Origin: Verrucomicrobiaceae bacterium
GTDB taxonomy: Bacteria > Verrucomicrobiota > Verrucomicrobiia > Verrucomicrobiales > Verrucomicrobiaceae
DNA length: 64,000 nucleotides
Direction of reading: 5' to 3'
Assembly: GCA_016795365.1 (NCBI GenBank)
Contig: JAEUHN010000009.1
Span: 62,001 to 126,000 of the forward strand
In this document: positions 51,895 to 60,256 of the stretch, in pieces
How the letters are laid out: each line of letters begins with the position of its first letter
How positions within the stretch are numbered: the stretch's first letter is position 1
Notes under the pieces: generated by a model
What the model was told of the DNA's origin: nothing
The model's input: only the letters and a program-made list of their open reading frames with translations
Databases searched by the model: none
Position numbers and translations under genes: made by a program

Positions 51895-52878
51895 TCAATC
51901 ACTGCTCTTCGGATCAAACGCATCGCGCAGTCCGTCGCCGAGGAAGTTGAGCGCCAGAAGGCTGATCGACATCAGCACGGCGGGGAAGGCGAGCAGCCAC
52001 CACTTGCTTTCGATGGGGTTGATGACCTGCGCGCCGTCCTTGAGCAACGAACCCCAGCTCGCGGCCGGGTCTTCAATGCCGAGACCGAGGAAGCTGAGGA
52101 AGGACTCGTCGAGGATCACCGCGGGAATCGTCAGCGTGAGGTAGGTGAGGATGATGGTGCTGAGGTTGGGCAGCAGATGCTTGCGCAGAATGGTGAACGT
52201 CCCCTGCCCCATCGCGCGGGCAGCGGTGACGAAGGCCATCTCGCGCAGCACGAGCACCTGGCCGCGCACGATGCGGGCCATGGTGAGCCACTCGACCAGG
52301 CCCAGCGAGATCACCATCACGAGCAGCTTCGAATACGGCAGCAGACCACCCATGCGTCGCTCCAGCCACAGCCACTGATGCTCCTGCGCCCAGAGCCGCG
52401 CACCATCGAGCCCCACTTTCAGATACGAGTCGAGTGCCGAGATGAAGACCATGATGAAAAGCAGTCGCGGCACGCTGTAGATCACATCGACAAAGCGCAT
52501 CATCGCGGCATCGACTCGACCGCCCACAAACCCCGCGACCATGCCATACGTGGTGCCGATGATGAGGCTGATGATCGCGCCGAGAATGCCGATGCCCAAC
52601 GACACGCGCGCACCGGTGAGCAGACGATAAAACAAGTCCTGCCCGTTCACATCGGTGCCGCACAGGTGCACCGAACCGCTCGCGTGCTTCGCCAGCGGCG
52701 GCAGGAAGGTGGCGCTGCTCGTTTGCTTCAGCGCCTCTGGCATCAGCCAAGGCACGACCACAGAGGCCAGCGCAATGGCGGCGAGGAACACGAGCGCGAT
52801 CATCGCCGGGCGGTTGCGCTTCAGCATCGCCCACCCGTCCGGCCTCGCTCCGGCAAATTTGGAAGACGCCTCAGCCAT
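51895..52878 (-). CDS. Oligopeptide-type ABC transporter permease (OppC/DppC-like)
   Basis: A 327-residue inner-membrane permease with an N-terminal membrane segment (PAMIALVFLAAIALASVVVPWL), a periplasmic loop with HLCGTDVNGQDLFYRLLTGARVSL, and five more segments. The coupling loop AARAMGQGTFTILRKHLLPN is the EAA motif of the family. The ATG at 52878 overlaps the partner permease's stop by 8 bases. The ATPases and binding protein are not in this window; they may lie elsewhere, as often happens in this group. Confidence 0.92.
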   Translation of the reverse strand: MAEASSKFAGARPDGWAMLKRNRPAMIALVFLAAIALASVVVPWLMPEALKQTSSATFLPPLAKHASGSVHLCGTDVNGQDLFYRLLTGARVSLGIGILGAIISLIIGTTYGMVAGFVGGRVDAAMMRFVDVIYSVPRLLFIMVFISALDSYLKVGLDGARLWAQEHQWLWLERRMGGLLPYSKLLVMVISLGLVEWLTMARIVRGQVLVLREMAFVTAARAMGQGTFTILRKHLLPNLSTIILTYLTLTIPAVILDESFLSFLGLGIEDPAASWGSLLKDGAQVINPIESKWWLLAFPAVLMSISLLALNFLGDGLRDAFDPKSSD

Positions 52879-53791
52879 AGACTTTGATGCGCTTGTCGAG
52901 GAAGCCGTAGAGCACATCGACGATGAAGTTGAACAAGATCACCAGCGCGCAGTAAACCGCCACGGCACCCACGAGCAGGAAGTAGTCGCGATTCTGCAGC
53001 GAGTTCACAAACACCGTGCCCGCTCCCGAGATGTTGAAGACCGTTTCCACGACCATCGAGCCAGTGAGCAGGTTTGCCGCGAGCGGCCCGAGAAACGTCA
53101 CCACCGGCAGGATTGCCACCTTCATCGCGTGCTTCGCCAGCGCCTGCGCATCGCTCACGCCCTTCGCTCGCGCCGTGCGCATGAACTCCGACTTCATCAC
53201 CTCTAGCAGGCTGTTGCGCATCAGCCGCGCGACATACGCCAGATACGGTCCGGCCAGACAGAACGCCGGCAGAATGACATGCTCCCACCGCCCCCAGCCG
53301 CCCACCGGCAGCACCTTCAACCACAAGCCAAACACCGCGATCAAGCACGGCCCTGTGATGAACGTGGGCACGGAGATCAGCAGCAACGCGCCCAACATCG
53401 CTGACCAGTCCACCAGCTCATCGCGTTTCAGCGCCGCGAGACTGCCGAGCAACACACCACCCACCGACGCGATCACGAAGGCGACTGCGCCCAGCTTGAT
53501 CGAGTTCGGCATCTTCTGCGCCAGCACCTCATTCACCGTCCAGTCGCGATACCGGAACGACGCCCGCAGATCGCCACGCGCGAGGTCGCTCATGTAACTC
53601 GTGTAGCGCTCCCACGTCGTGCCGCTCAGCTTGTAGCGCGCGAGCAGGGCCTTCTGAATGTGCTCCGGCGGCGGCTTCTCACGGTCAAACGGCCCTCCCT
53701 TCATCACAAACGACAGCAGCACCGTCACCGACACGACACAAAACAGCACCAGCGCGCTGCTGAGAAGTCGGCGGAAGATAAAGGCGAGCAT
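52871..53791 (-). CDS. Oligopeptide-type ABC transporter permease (OppB/DppB-like)
   Basis: A 306-residue permease starting with a membrane segment (LLSSALVLFCVVSVTVLLSFV), followed by a loop with LSGTTWERYTSYMSDLARGDL and five more segments. The EAA motif is ARAKGVSDAQALAKHAMKVAILP. It forms the inner-membrane channel with the OppC-like protein encoded downstream. The ATG at 53791 is the usual place before the first membrane segment. It is divergent from hemW. Confidence 0.92.
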   Translation of the reverse strand: MLAFIFRRLLSSALVLFCVVSVTVLLSFVMKGGPFDREKPPPEHIQKALLARYKLSGTTWERYTSYMSDLARGDLRASFRYRDWTVNEVLAQKMPNSIKLGAVAFVIASVGGVLLGSLAALKRDELVDWSAMLGALLLISVPTFITGPCLIAVFGLWLKVLPVGGWGRWEHVILPAFCLAGPYLAYVARLMRNSLLEVMKSEFMRTARAKGVSDAQALAKHAMKVAILPVVTFLGPLAANLLTGSMVVETVFNISGAGTVFVNSLQNRDYFLLVGAVAVYCALVILFNFIVDVLYGFLDKRIKVYG

Positions 53792-53842
53792 GTGGGCGCT
53801 AGACTGAAATGGACAGGGCGGAGACGCAAGCTGTAGCGACAA

Positions 53843-53908
53843 GTTCTCGGTTCGTTGTTGAGTATCAGCCGTTCAAAGCCGACGAACCAGTAACCGCGAA
53901 CTGAGAAC
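53843..53908. repeat. Imperfect inverted repeat between oppB-like gene and hemW
   Basis: GTTCTCGGTTCG at 53843-53854 and CGAACTGAGAAC at 53897-53908 pair over 12 bases with one G-T wobble. The loop has shorter pairing as well (GGTTCG with CGAACC). It ends 8 bases before the hemW start, so it may affect hemW, or may simply be a dispersed repeat. Confidence 0.5.
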
Positions 53909-53915
53909 CCAAGCC

Positions 53916-55016
53916 TTGCACCACCTCTACGTCCACATCCCCTTCTGCCACCGCGTGTGTCCTTACTGTGCGTTCTACAAGCACACGCCGGGCAATACGC
54001 AGATGGCGGCCTTTGTCGATGCGGTGGTGGCAGAGACGAGGCGCTATCGGGACAAGATGGAAATCAATCTGCACACCGTCTTCCTCGGGGGTGGCACGCC
54101 CACCGCCTTGAGCGAGACGCATCTGGAGCGGTTGCTCACGGAGTTGCGAGAGACACTGGGCTTCGAGCACGTCACGGAGTTCACCTTGGAGGCCAATCCG
54201 ATGACTGTGACCGCGAAGAAGGCGGCGATGATGCGGGCGCAGGGCGTCACCCGCGTGAGCTTGGGGGTGCAGGCCTGGGATGAACCCACGCTGAAGACTC
54301 TGGGCCGCGATCACTCGCCTGCCGAGGCGGCTGAAACGTTCGCTATCCTGCGCGAGGCGGGGTTCCCGAGCTTGAACATCGACCTCATGTTCTCGGTGCC
54401 TGGCCAAACGATGGAGCAGTGGGCGGGCTCGCTGGAGCGCGCGCTGGAATTGAAGCCCGACCACATCTCAGCCTACAACCTCAACTACGAGGAGGACACC
54501 GACTTCTTCGACAAGCTCCAGCGAGGTCTGTTTCAGGAAGCACCGGAACGCGACGCGGACTTCTTCTTCCACGCGCTCGATACACTGGAGCGCGCTGGGT
54601 TTCGCCATTACGAGATCAGCAACTACGCACGCCCCGGCCACGAGTCCGCGCACAATGCCGCGTATTGGTTTGGCAAGGACTACTTGGGCCTGGGTCCCAG
54701 CGCTGTGAGCACGCAGGGGCTCACGCGCTGGAAAAACATCGCCGATACCCAGCGCTACCTCGATGCCGTGCAGGCTGGCCTTTTGCCCCAGCAGGAGGCG
54801 GAGCAATTGACGCCCGACCAGCATCAGCTGGAGCGCATCGCCCTGGAGCTGCGCACCGCACAAGGCGTGCCCCTCACCCGACTCGAGACCGTGCCTCCGC
54901 AGACGATGGCCACCCTACAGAGCGAGGGCTTCATCGAGATCTCCGACGCCCATGTGCGCCTCACGCGCCAAGGCAAGACCCTGGCCGATTCGATCGCGGG
55001 CGAGCTGGTGGGCTAG
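53916..55016 (+). CDS. hemW: HemW-like radical SAM protein
   Basis: A 366-residue radical SAM protein of the coproporphyrinogen-oxidase-like HemW family, now viewed as a heme chaperone. The iron-sulfur cluster cysteines are Cys11, Cys15 and Cys18 in IPFCHRVCPYCAF; the SAM site GGGTPTAL follows, and then the typical DLMFSVPGQT and YEISNYARPG. The only suitable start is TTG at 53916, giving the family's short LYVHIPFC start. The C-terminal domain is complete. S1 follows 164 bases later. Confidence 0.9.
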   Translation: MHHLYVHIPFCHRVCPYCAFYKHTPGNTQMAAFVDAVVAETRRYRDKMEINLHTVFLGGGTPTALSETHLERLLTELRETLGFEHVTEFTLEANPMTVTAKKAAMMRAQGVTRVSLGVQAWDEPTLKTLGRDHSPAEAAETFAILREAGFPSLNIDLMFSVPGQTMEQWAGSLERALELKPDHISAYNLNYEEDTDFFDKLQRGLFQEAPERDADFFFHALDTLERAGFRHYEISNYARPGHESAHNAAYWFGKDYLGLGPSAVSTQGLTRWKNIADTQRYLDAVQAGLLPQQEAEQLTPDQHQLERIALELRTAQGVPLTRLETVPPQTMATLQSEGFIEISDAHVRLTRQGKTLADSIAGELVG

Positions 55017-55180
55017 GCCTCCACGCAGAGAATTCGAGCCGGGCCTCGACTGGGTGGATGCCTCTCCGAGGCACGGAAAACAAGGTCAACACGACCGAAC
55101 TACTGCTTGCCAAATCACACTTTGCCCCGATCATCTCGGCCCTTCCGGTCCCAGCCCACCGCCCCGATGACCGGTCTGAA

Positions 55181-56935
55181 ATGGGGCACGTGGCGCGCTT
55201 CCCGGACGGAGGTTCGTTCACGTTTCAACACCAACGTCCGAACCAAGACAACACACTAGTGAGTGATACAGCAGCACTATCGGAACTGATCGCGGGCACA
55301 TTCCGCACGTTCCACGAGGGGTCCATCGTGAAGGGCCGAATCCTCGAAATCAAACCCCAGGTGATCCTCGTCGATATCGGCTACAAGTCCGAAGGCGCGA
55401 TCCCGGCCAATGAATTCGAAGACGAAGACATCCAGGTAGGTGACGAAGTCGAAGTGCTTCTCGAGCGCCTCGAAAATGACGAAGGCATGGTCGTCCTCTC
55501 CAAGGAGAAGGCCGCCCACAAGCAGAACTGGGAAAAGATCGCCAAGGTCTTCCACGAAGGCGGTCTCGTGCGCGGCAAGGTCAAGAGCGTCGTCAAAGGC
55601 GGCCTCATGGTCAACGTCGGCGTCGAAGCCTTCCTGCCCGGCAGCCAGATCGACATCATCCCGCCGAAGGACCTCAACGAATACGTCGGCAAGGTTTACG
55701 AGTTCAAGATCGTCAAGATCAACGACGACCGCAAAAACGTGGTGCTCAGCCGCCGCGAAGTCATCGAAGCCGAACGCGCCGAACAGCGCCAGAAGTTCCT
55801 CGAAGGCGTCACCCCTGGCGACAAGGTCAAGGGCGTGGTCAAGAACATCACCGACTTCGGTGTGTTCGTGGACCTCAACGGCATGGACGGCCTGCTTCAC
55901 ATCACGGATATGTCGTGGGGCCGCCTGAACCATCCTTCCGAGATGGTCGCCATCGGTCAGCAGCTTGAAGTGCAGATCCTCGAAGTGAACCGCGAAAAAG
56001 AACGCGTCTCGCTCGGCCTCAAGCAGATGGCCAACAACCCGTGGGAAAACATCGAAGCCCGTTACCCAATCGGACACAATGTCCGCGGCAAGGTCACGAA
56101 GCTCGTTGCTTACGGCGCATTCGTGGAAGTGGAAGAAGGCGTCGAAGGCCTTGTTCACGTCTCCGAACTCTCCTGGACCAAGCGCATCGCGCGTCCGTCC
56201 GACGTCCTCACCCTCGGCCAGGAAGTCCAGGCCGTCGTGCTCGGCATCAACAAGGAAGAGCGCAAGATCAGCCTCGGCGTCCGCCAGCTCGACACCAATC
56301 CTTGGGACGAAATCGACGTTCGCTTCCCTGTGGGCACTGTCGTGAAGCGCCCGGTCCGCAACCTCACCGCCTACGGCGCGTTTGTGGAACTGGAAGAAGG
56401 CATCGACGGCATGATCCACGTGTCCGACCTCAGCTGGACCCGCAAGATCAACCATCCTTCCGAACTCCTCAAGAAGGGCCAGGAAGTGGAAGCCACCGTG
56501 CTCGGCATCGACAAGGCCAACCAGCGTATCAGCCTTGGCATGAAGCAGCTTGAGACCGATCCATGGTCCAAGATCGACGACCGCTTCAAGGTCGGTGATC
56601 TGGTCAAGGGCAAGGTCGCCAAGATCGCCTCCTTCGGCGCCTTCATCGAACTGGAAGACGATATCGACGGCCTCGTCCATATCAGCCAGCTCAGCGAAGA
56701 TCACGTCGCCCGCGTCAAAGACGTTATCAACGTCGGCGACGATGTGGAAGCCCGCGTCATCAAAGTGGACAAAGCCGAGCGTCGTATCGGACTGTCCATC
56801 AAGGCGGTCAACTACAGCGAAGCCGACCTCAAGCGCGAAAGCCAGGCCTTCGAAAGCCTCCGCCCCAGCACCGACCTCGTCGGTCTCGAGCAGGCCTTCA
56901 AGTTTGCCACCGAAGAATGGCGTCCGGGTCAGTAG
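55181..56935 (+). CDS. rpsA: 30S ribosomal protein S1
   Basis: A 584-residue protein with six S1/OB-fold RNA-binding repeats, seen as recurring G-x-V-x(4)-YGAFVE-like units such as NITDFGVFVDLNG, LVAYGAFVEVEEG, LTAYGAFVELEEG and IASFGAFIELEDD. It helps bind mRNA to the small subunit. Six repeats is the normal number. The ATG at 55181 gives 26 leader residues of no family character; a GTG at 55259 would give a start closer to other S1 proteins, so the true start is uncertain. It is followed by a strong terminator. Confidence 0.93.
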   Translation: MGHVARFPDGGSFTFQHQRPNQDNTLVSDTAALSELIAGTFRTFHEGSIVKGRILEIKPQVILVDIGYKSEGAIPANEFEDEDIQVGDEVEVLLERLENDEGMVVLSKEKAAHKQNWEKIAKVFHEGGLVRGKVKSVVKGGLMVNVGVEAFLPGSQIDIIPPKDLNEYVGKVYEFKIVKINDDRKNVVLSRREVIEAERAEQRQKFLEGVTPGDKVKGVVKNITDFGVFVDLNGMDGLLHITDMSWGRLNHPSEMVAIGQQLEVQILEVNREKERVSLGLKQMANNPWENIEARYPIGHNVRGKVTKLVAYGAFVEVEEGVEGLVHVSELSWTKRIARPSDVLTLGQEVQAVVLGINKEERKISLGVRQLDTNPWDEIDVRFPVGTVVKRPVRNLTAYGAFVELEEGIDGMIHVSDLSWTRKINHPSELLKKGQEVEATVLGIDKANQRISLGMKQLETDPWSKIDDRFKVGDLVKGKVAKIASFGAFIELEDDIDGLVHISQLSEDHVARVKDVINVGDDVEARVIKVDKAERRIGLSIKAVNYSEADLKRESQAFESLRPSTDLVGLEQAFKFATEEWRPGQ

Positions 56936-56964
56936 GCCTCGATCCGTTTCTGCAACGATTCCCG

Positions 56965-56996
56965 GAGAGGCTCTCGCAAGAGAGCCTCTCTTTTTT
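56965..56996 (+). terminator. Rho-independent terminator of rpsA
   Basis: An 11-base perfect stem (GAGAGGCTCTC / GAGAGCCTCTC) closed by a GCAA tetraloop and followed by six T residues. It begins 30 bases after the rpsA stop and sits just before the convergent xseA stop. It is the clearest terminator in the window. Confidence 0.95.
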
Positions 56997-56998
56997 GC

Positions 56999-58336
56999 TT
57001 ACGACACCGTGCTTCTCACCGTGCCACACGCCACACGCGTGGTCAGTTGATCGCCGGGCTTCACTTCGCTCGCATCCATGATGACGCGGCCCTCCGCATC
57101 CGTGGTGTAGGAGAAGCCGCGTGCGAGCACGCTCTCGGGACCGAGGAGCTTGAGCATCTGGCTGCGCGCCTCAATGCGTTCACCAAACCCACGCAGGGCT
57201 AGCGACGCCGCCTGCTTCAAACGATGGCCACCGAGGTCCACGCGATGTGCGGCTTCAGTCACGACTTTGACGGGATGATAGCGCGCGAGCACCTGCTGCA
57301 TCTCGACGAGTTGATCGGACCACGCACGCAAGCCATCGCGCGCTGCATCGCTCCAGCGGCTTTCAAGATCGTCGAGCGACTGTGCGGCTTCCTGAAGAAG
57401 GCGCGGCGGCTCACGCAACAGCGCGCCTTTGGCGGTGAGTTCGATGACTTGCTCGTGATGATCGAGCACGTTGGTCACATGCAATCGGAGCGTGCGTTGC
57501 TGGGCTTCGAAGTGTCGGCGCAACTCGGCGATGTCAGGTGCAACGAGCTCCGCTGCGGCACTCGGTGTCGGAGCGCGTAGATCGGCGACGAAATCCGCGA
57601 TCGTGAAGTCGATCTCGTGACCGACGGCAGACACGATCGGGATGTCTGAGCGATAGATCGCACGTGCGACGACCTCCTCATTGAAGTTCCACAGGTCCTC
57701 GAGGCTGCCGCCGCCGCGTCCCACGATGATGGTATCAGGTCTTGGCAAGCCGATGTCCTCGGCACGATTGAGTGCGTCGATGGCTCGTGCGATCTCGACT
57801 TCCGCGCCGGTGCCCTGCACCCTCACCGGGAACACCAGCACGCGCACCCACGGCGCGCGACGCGAGAGGATGTTCAGCATGTCGCGAATCGCAGCGCCAG
57901 TCGGCGAGGTGACGAGCGCGAGCACACGCGGGAACTTGGGGATCGGTTGCTTGAGCCCGCTATCGAACAAGCCTTCGTCATCCAACTTGCGCTTCAGCGC
58001 CTCGAACTTCGCCTGCAAGATGCCCTGGCCCTTCGCCTGCACGAGCTTGACCACCATCTGATACTGGCCGCGTGGTTCATAGACGCTGAGATTGCCAAAG
58101 AGCTGCACCGCCGCGCCATCCTGGAGGGGCGCACTCCGCATCGCTGAGCCTCGAAACATCACGCACGACAGCTGCGCGCCCGCATCCTTCAGCGTGAAGT
58201 ATTGATGGCCCGAAGATTGCAGCCGGTGGTTGCTGATCTCGCCCTCCACCCAGACCTGACCGATCTCACCCTCGAGCAGCGAACGGATCTGCCGCGTGAG
58301 CTGGGAGACGGTAAGGACTGGGTCGTCGTCAGGCAT
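56999..58336 (-). CDS. xseA: Exodeoxyribonuclease VII large subunit
   Basis: A 445-residue nuclease subunit. An N-terminal OB fold has VWVEGEISNHRLQSSGHQYFTLKD. The catalytic domain carries LVTSPTGAAIRDMLNIL, IIVGRGGGSLEDLWNFNEE and SAVGHEIDFTIADFVADLRAPTPSAAAEL, followed by a coiled-coil region. With XseB it trims single-stranded DNA from both ends. The small-subunit gene xseB is not beside it. The ATG at 58336 gives the usual LTVSQLTR start. A 24-base inverted repeat lies just upstream. Confidence 0.95.
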   Translation of the reverse strand: MPDDDPVLTVSQLTRQIRSLLEGEIGQVWVEGEISNHRLQSSGHQYFTLKDAGAQLSCVMFRGSAMRSAPLQDGAAVQLFGNLSVYEPRGQYQMVVKLVQAKGQGILQAKFEALKRKLDDEGLFDSGLKQPIPKFPRVLALVTSPTGAAIRDMLNILSRRAPWVRVLVFPVRVQGTGAEVEIARAIDALNRAEDIGLPRPDTIIVGRGGGSLEDLWNFNEEVVARAIYRSDIPIVSAVGHEIDFTIADFVADLRAPTPSAAAELVAPDIAELRRHFEAQQRTLRLHVTNVLDHHEQVIELTAKGALLREPPRLLQEAAQSLDDLESRWSDAARDGLRAWSDQLVEMQQVLARYHPVKVVTEAAHRVDLGGHRLKQAASLALRGFGERIEARSQMLKLLGPESVLARGFSYTTDAEGRVIMDASEVKPGDQLTTRVACGTVRSTVS

Positions 58337-58393
58337 GGAGTGAGGCGGATTTAGAACCACAGAAGGGCATGAATGGACACTGATAAAACAGCC

Positions 58394-58469
58394 CTCTGTG
58401 TGTCTCTGTGACCTCTGTGGTTAAAACGCAGTTTCCCATCAAGCGCAGAGGTCACAGAGACACACAGAG
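58394..58469. repeat. 24-bp perfect inverted repeat upstream of xseA
   Basis: Arms 58394-58417 and 58446-58469 are exact reverse complements (CTCTGTGTGTCTC... / ...GAGACACACAGAG) with a 28-base loop. It fills most of the gap between the hscC-like stop and the xseA start, both on the minus strand. An AACCACAGA-type sequence flanks it near 58355. It looks like a dispersed palindromic repeat rather than a terminator, because it lacks a T-tract. Confidence 0.85.
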
Positions 58470-58505
58470 TTGTTCTGAATCATACTTCAGCCTTCATCCT
58501 TTGCT

Positions 58506-60182
58506 TCACTCTTCCGGCGGGAAGTAGGGATTCAGAAACGAATCGAGTTCCTCGCCAGCCTCGCGGATGCGCGCAGGGTCCTGTGAGGCAAGCGCGCGTT
58601 CGAAGGTATCGACGACCATCGTCAAGGCATCGCGCTCGGCACCTCGGACGTCGGCCCACAGACGACCGGCACGCTCCAGGCGGGCACGGTTCTGCGGCGT
58701 ATCACGCGGATGGGTTTTGAGCGGCTGCAGACGGGCGATGGCTTCGCGAATGTCTTCCTTGCTCATCGTGCCTGGGCGTTGCTCGAAGACCTCACTCACC
58801 TTCTGCCCGTTGTGCAAGATGGTGACCTCCACCTCGAGGATGCCATTCATGTCATAGCTGAAACGCACCTCCACCACACCGGGATCTTTTTGTCCGGCGC
58901 GATGCTTCAGGCCCTTCACTCGGATCTCGCCGATGCGCTGGTTCTCACGCGTCAGCCGGCTCTCGCCTTGATAGACCTTGAGATGGATTTCGTCCTGGTC
59001 AGGATGCAGCGTGTTGAATCTCTCGCTGCGGCTGAGCGGCACGGTGGTGTTGCGATCGATGATCGGCGAGAAGTAGCCATCGTGGACTTGATTGGCCATC
59101 ACCTTGGACACTTCCACGCCCAGGCTGTGCGGACACACGTCGGTGAGCACCAAGTCCTTCACGGCTTCATTGCGGGCGCACAAGGCGGCCTGCACCGCTG
59201 CTCCCAGCGCAACCACGCGATCGGGATCGACCGTGCGATTCGGCTCCAGATCGAGTTCGTCCAGCAGCACAGCGGAGACGATGGGCATCCGGCTGGCACC
59301 ACCCACGAGGAGCACGCCATCAAGGTGCTTCTTCGTGAGCTGAGCGTCGCGAATGCAGCGTCGCACCACGGGGCGCAGGCGCTGGGTAAGTTCATAAGTC
59401 GCTTCGCCGAAGTCCTTGCGCGTGACCTCGATGTCATTGCCCGCGAGGCGAATCATGGCGCGATCACTTGTGGTCATCGCACGCTTGAGTTGCTCCACCT
59501 CGGCGCGAAACCGCAGACGCTCGGAGACTGGCGGACTCCATTGATACTTCCGGCAGAGCCAGTTCATCAGCATTTCCGTGTAGTCCTCGCCACCAAGCCG
59601 AGATTCGCCAGCGCTCGCCTTTACCTCGACCACACCTTCAAAGCTCTCGAGCAGTGTGACATCGAAGGTGCCACCGCCGAGATCGAAGACGAGCAGCGTG
59701 TTCAAATCGCTGTTCTCACGATACCCATACGCGAGCGCGGCGGCGGTCGGTTCATTCAGAAGCCGCTCCACCTTGAGCCCTGCGATCTGTGCCGCCTCCA
59801 CCGTGGCCTGGCGCTGCTGATCGAGGAAGTAGGCAGGCACCGTGATGACCGCCTTGTCCACCGGCTTGCCCAGGCGCAATTCGGCGATGCGCTTCATCTC
59901 ACGCAACACGACAGCCGAGCACTCCACCGGGCTCCACGACCGACCGCCGAAGCGGTAGTTCGTGGGCGTGCCCATATCGCGCTTGAAGAACGCGCGCCCG
60001 GAATCCGGTGCCGTGATGAGCCTGTCCTTCGCCGCCCGCCCCACAAGCAAGGCTCCGTCCTCCGACACCGCCACGGCCGAAGGAATGAGCGTCTCGCCCG
60101 ATTCATTCGCAAGCACCTCCGCTTCACCCTCCGTGAAGTGTGCGACGAGGCTGTTCGTTGTGCCGAGATCAATGCCGACCAT
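58506..60182 (-). CDS. hscC: HscC-type Hsp70 chaperone
   Basis: A 558-residue Hsp70, the same length class as E. coli HscC (556 residues) and shorter than DnaK. Phosphate 1 is VGIDLGTTNSLVAHF, phosphate 2 is LVFDLGGGTFDVTLLE, and the adenosine motif is VLLVGGASRMP. The linker LVLTDVCPHSLGVEV and a short helical tail are characteristic of HscC. HscC works with its own J protein in E. coli, but none is adjacent here. It is the second Hsp70 of the window and is closer to standard sequence than the lidless one. Confidence 0.9.
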   Translation of the reverse strand: MVGIDLGTTNSLVAHFTEGEAEVLANESGETLIPSAVAVSEDGALLVGRAAKDRLITAPDSGRAFFKRDMGTPTNYRFGGRSWSPVECSAVVLREMKRIAELRLGKPVDKAVITVPAYFLDQQRQATVEAAQIAGLKVERLLNEPTAAALAYGYRENSDLNTLLVFDLGGGTFDVTLLESFEGVVEVKASAGESRLGGEDYTEMLMNWLCRKYQWSPPVSERLRFRAEVEQLKRAMTTSDRAMIRLAGNDIEVTRKDFGEATYELTQRLRPVVRRCIRDAQLTKKHLDGVLLVGGASRMPIVSAVLLDELDLEPNRTVDPDRVVALGAAVQAALCARNEAVKDLVLTDVCPHSLGVEVSKVMANQVHDGYFSPIIDRNTTVPLSRSERFNTLHPDQDEIHLKVYQGESRLTRENQRIGEIRVKGLKHRAGQKDPGVVEVRFSYDMNGILEVEVTILHNGQKVSEVFEQRPGTMSKEDIREAIARLQPLKTHPRDTPQNRARLERAGRLWADVRGAERDALTMVVDTFERALASQDPARIREAGEELDSFLNPYFPPEE

Positions 60183-60256
60183 GTCCGCGAGCGTAGCCGC
60201 GAGATGACTCGATGCAAATCACGCGAGCAGTTCGCGTGATTCGATGATGTTTGGAT

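Noticed and set aside
55277-56704. 475-codon minus-strand frame opposite rpsA
   Set aside because: It mirrors the six S1 repeats and only repeats because they do.
58710-60239. Long plus-strand frame opposite hscC
   Set aside because: The minus strand carries all Hsp70 motifs; the plus-strand product has no recognisable motif and odd composition.
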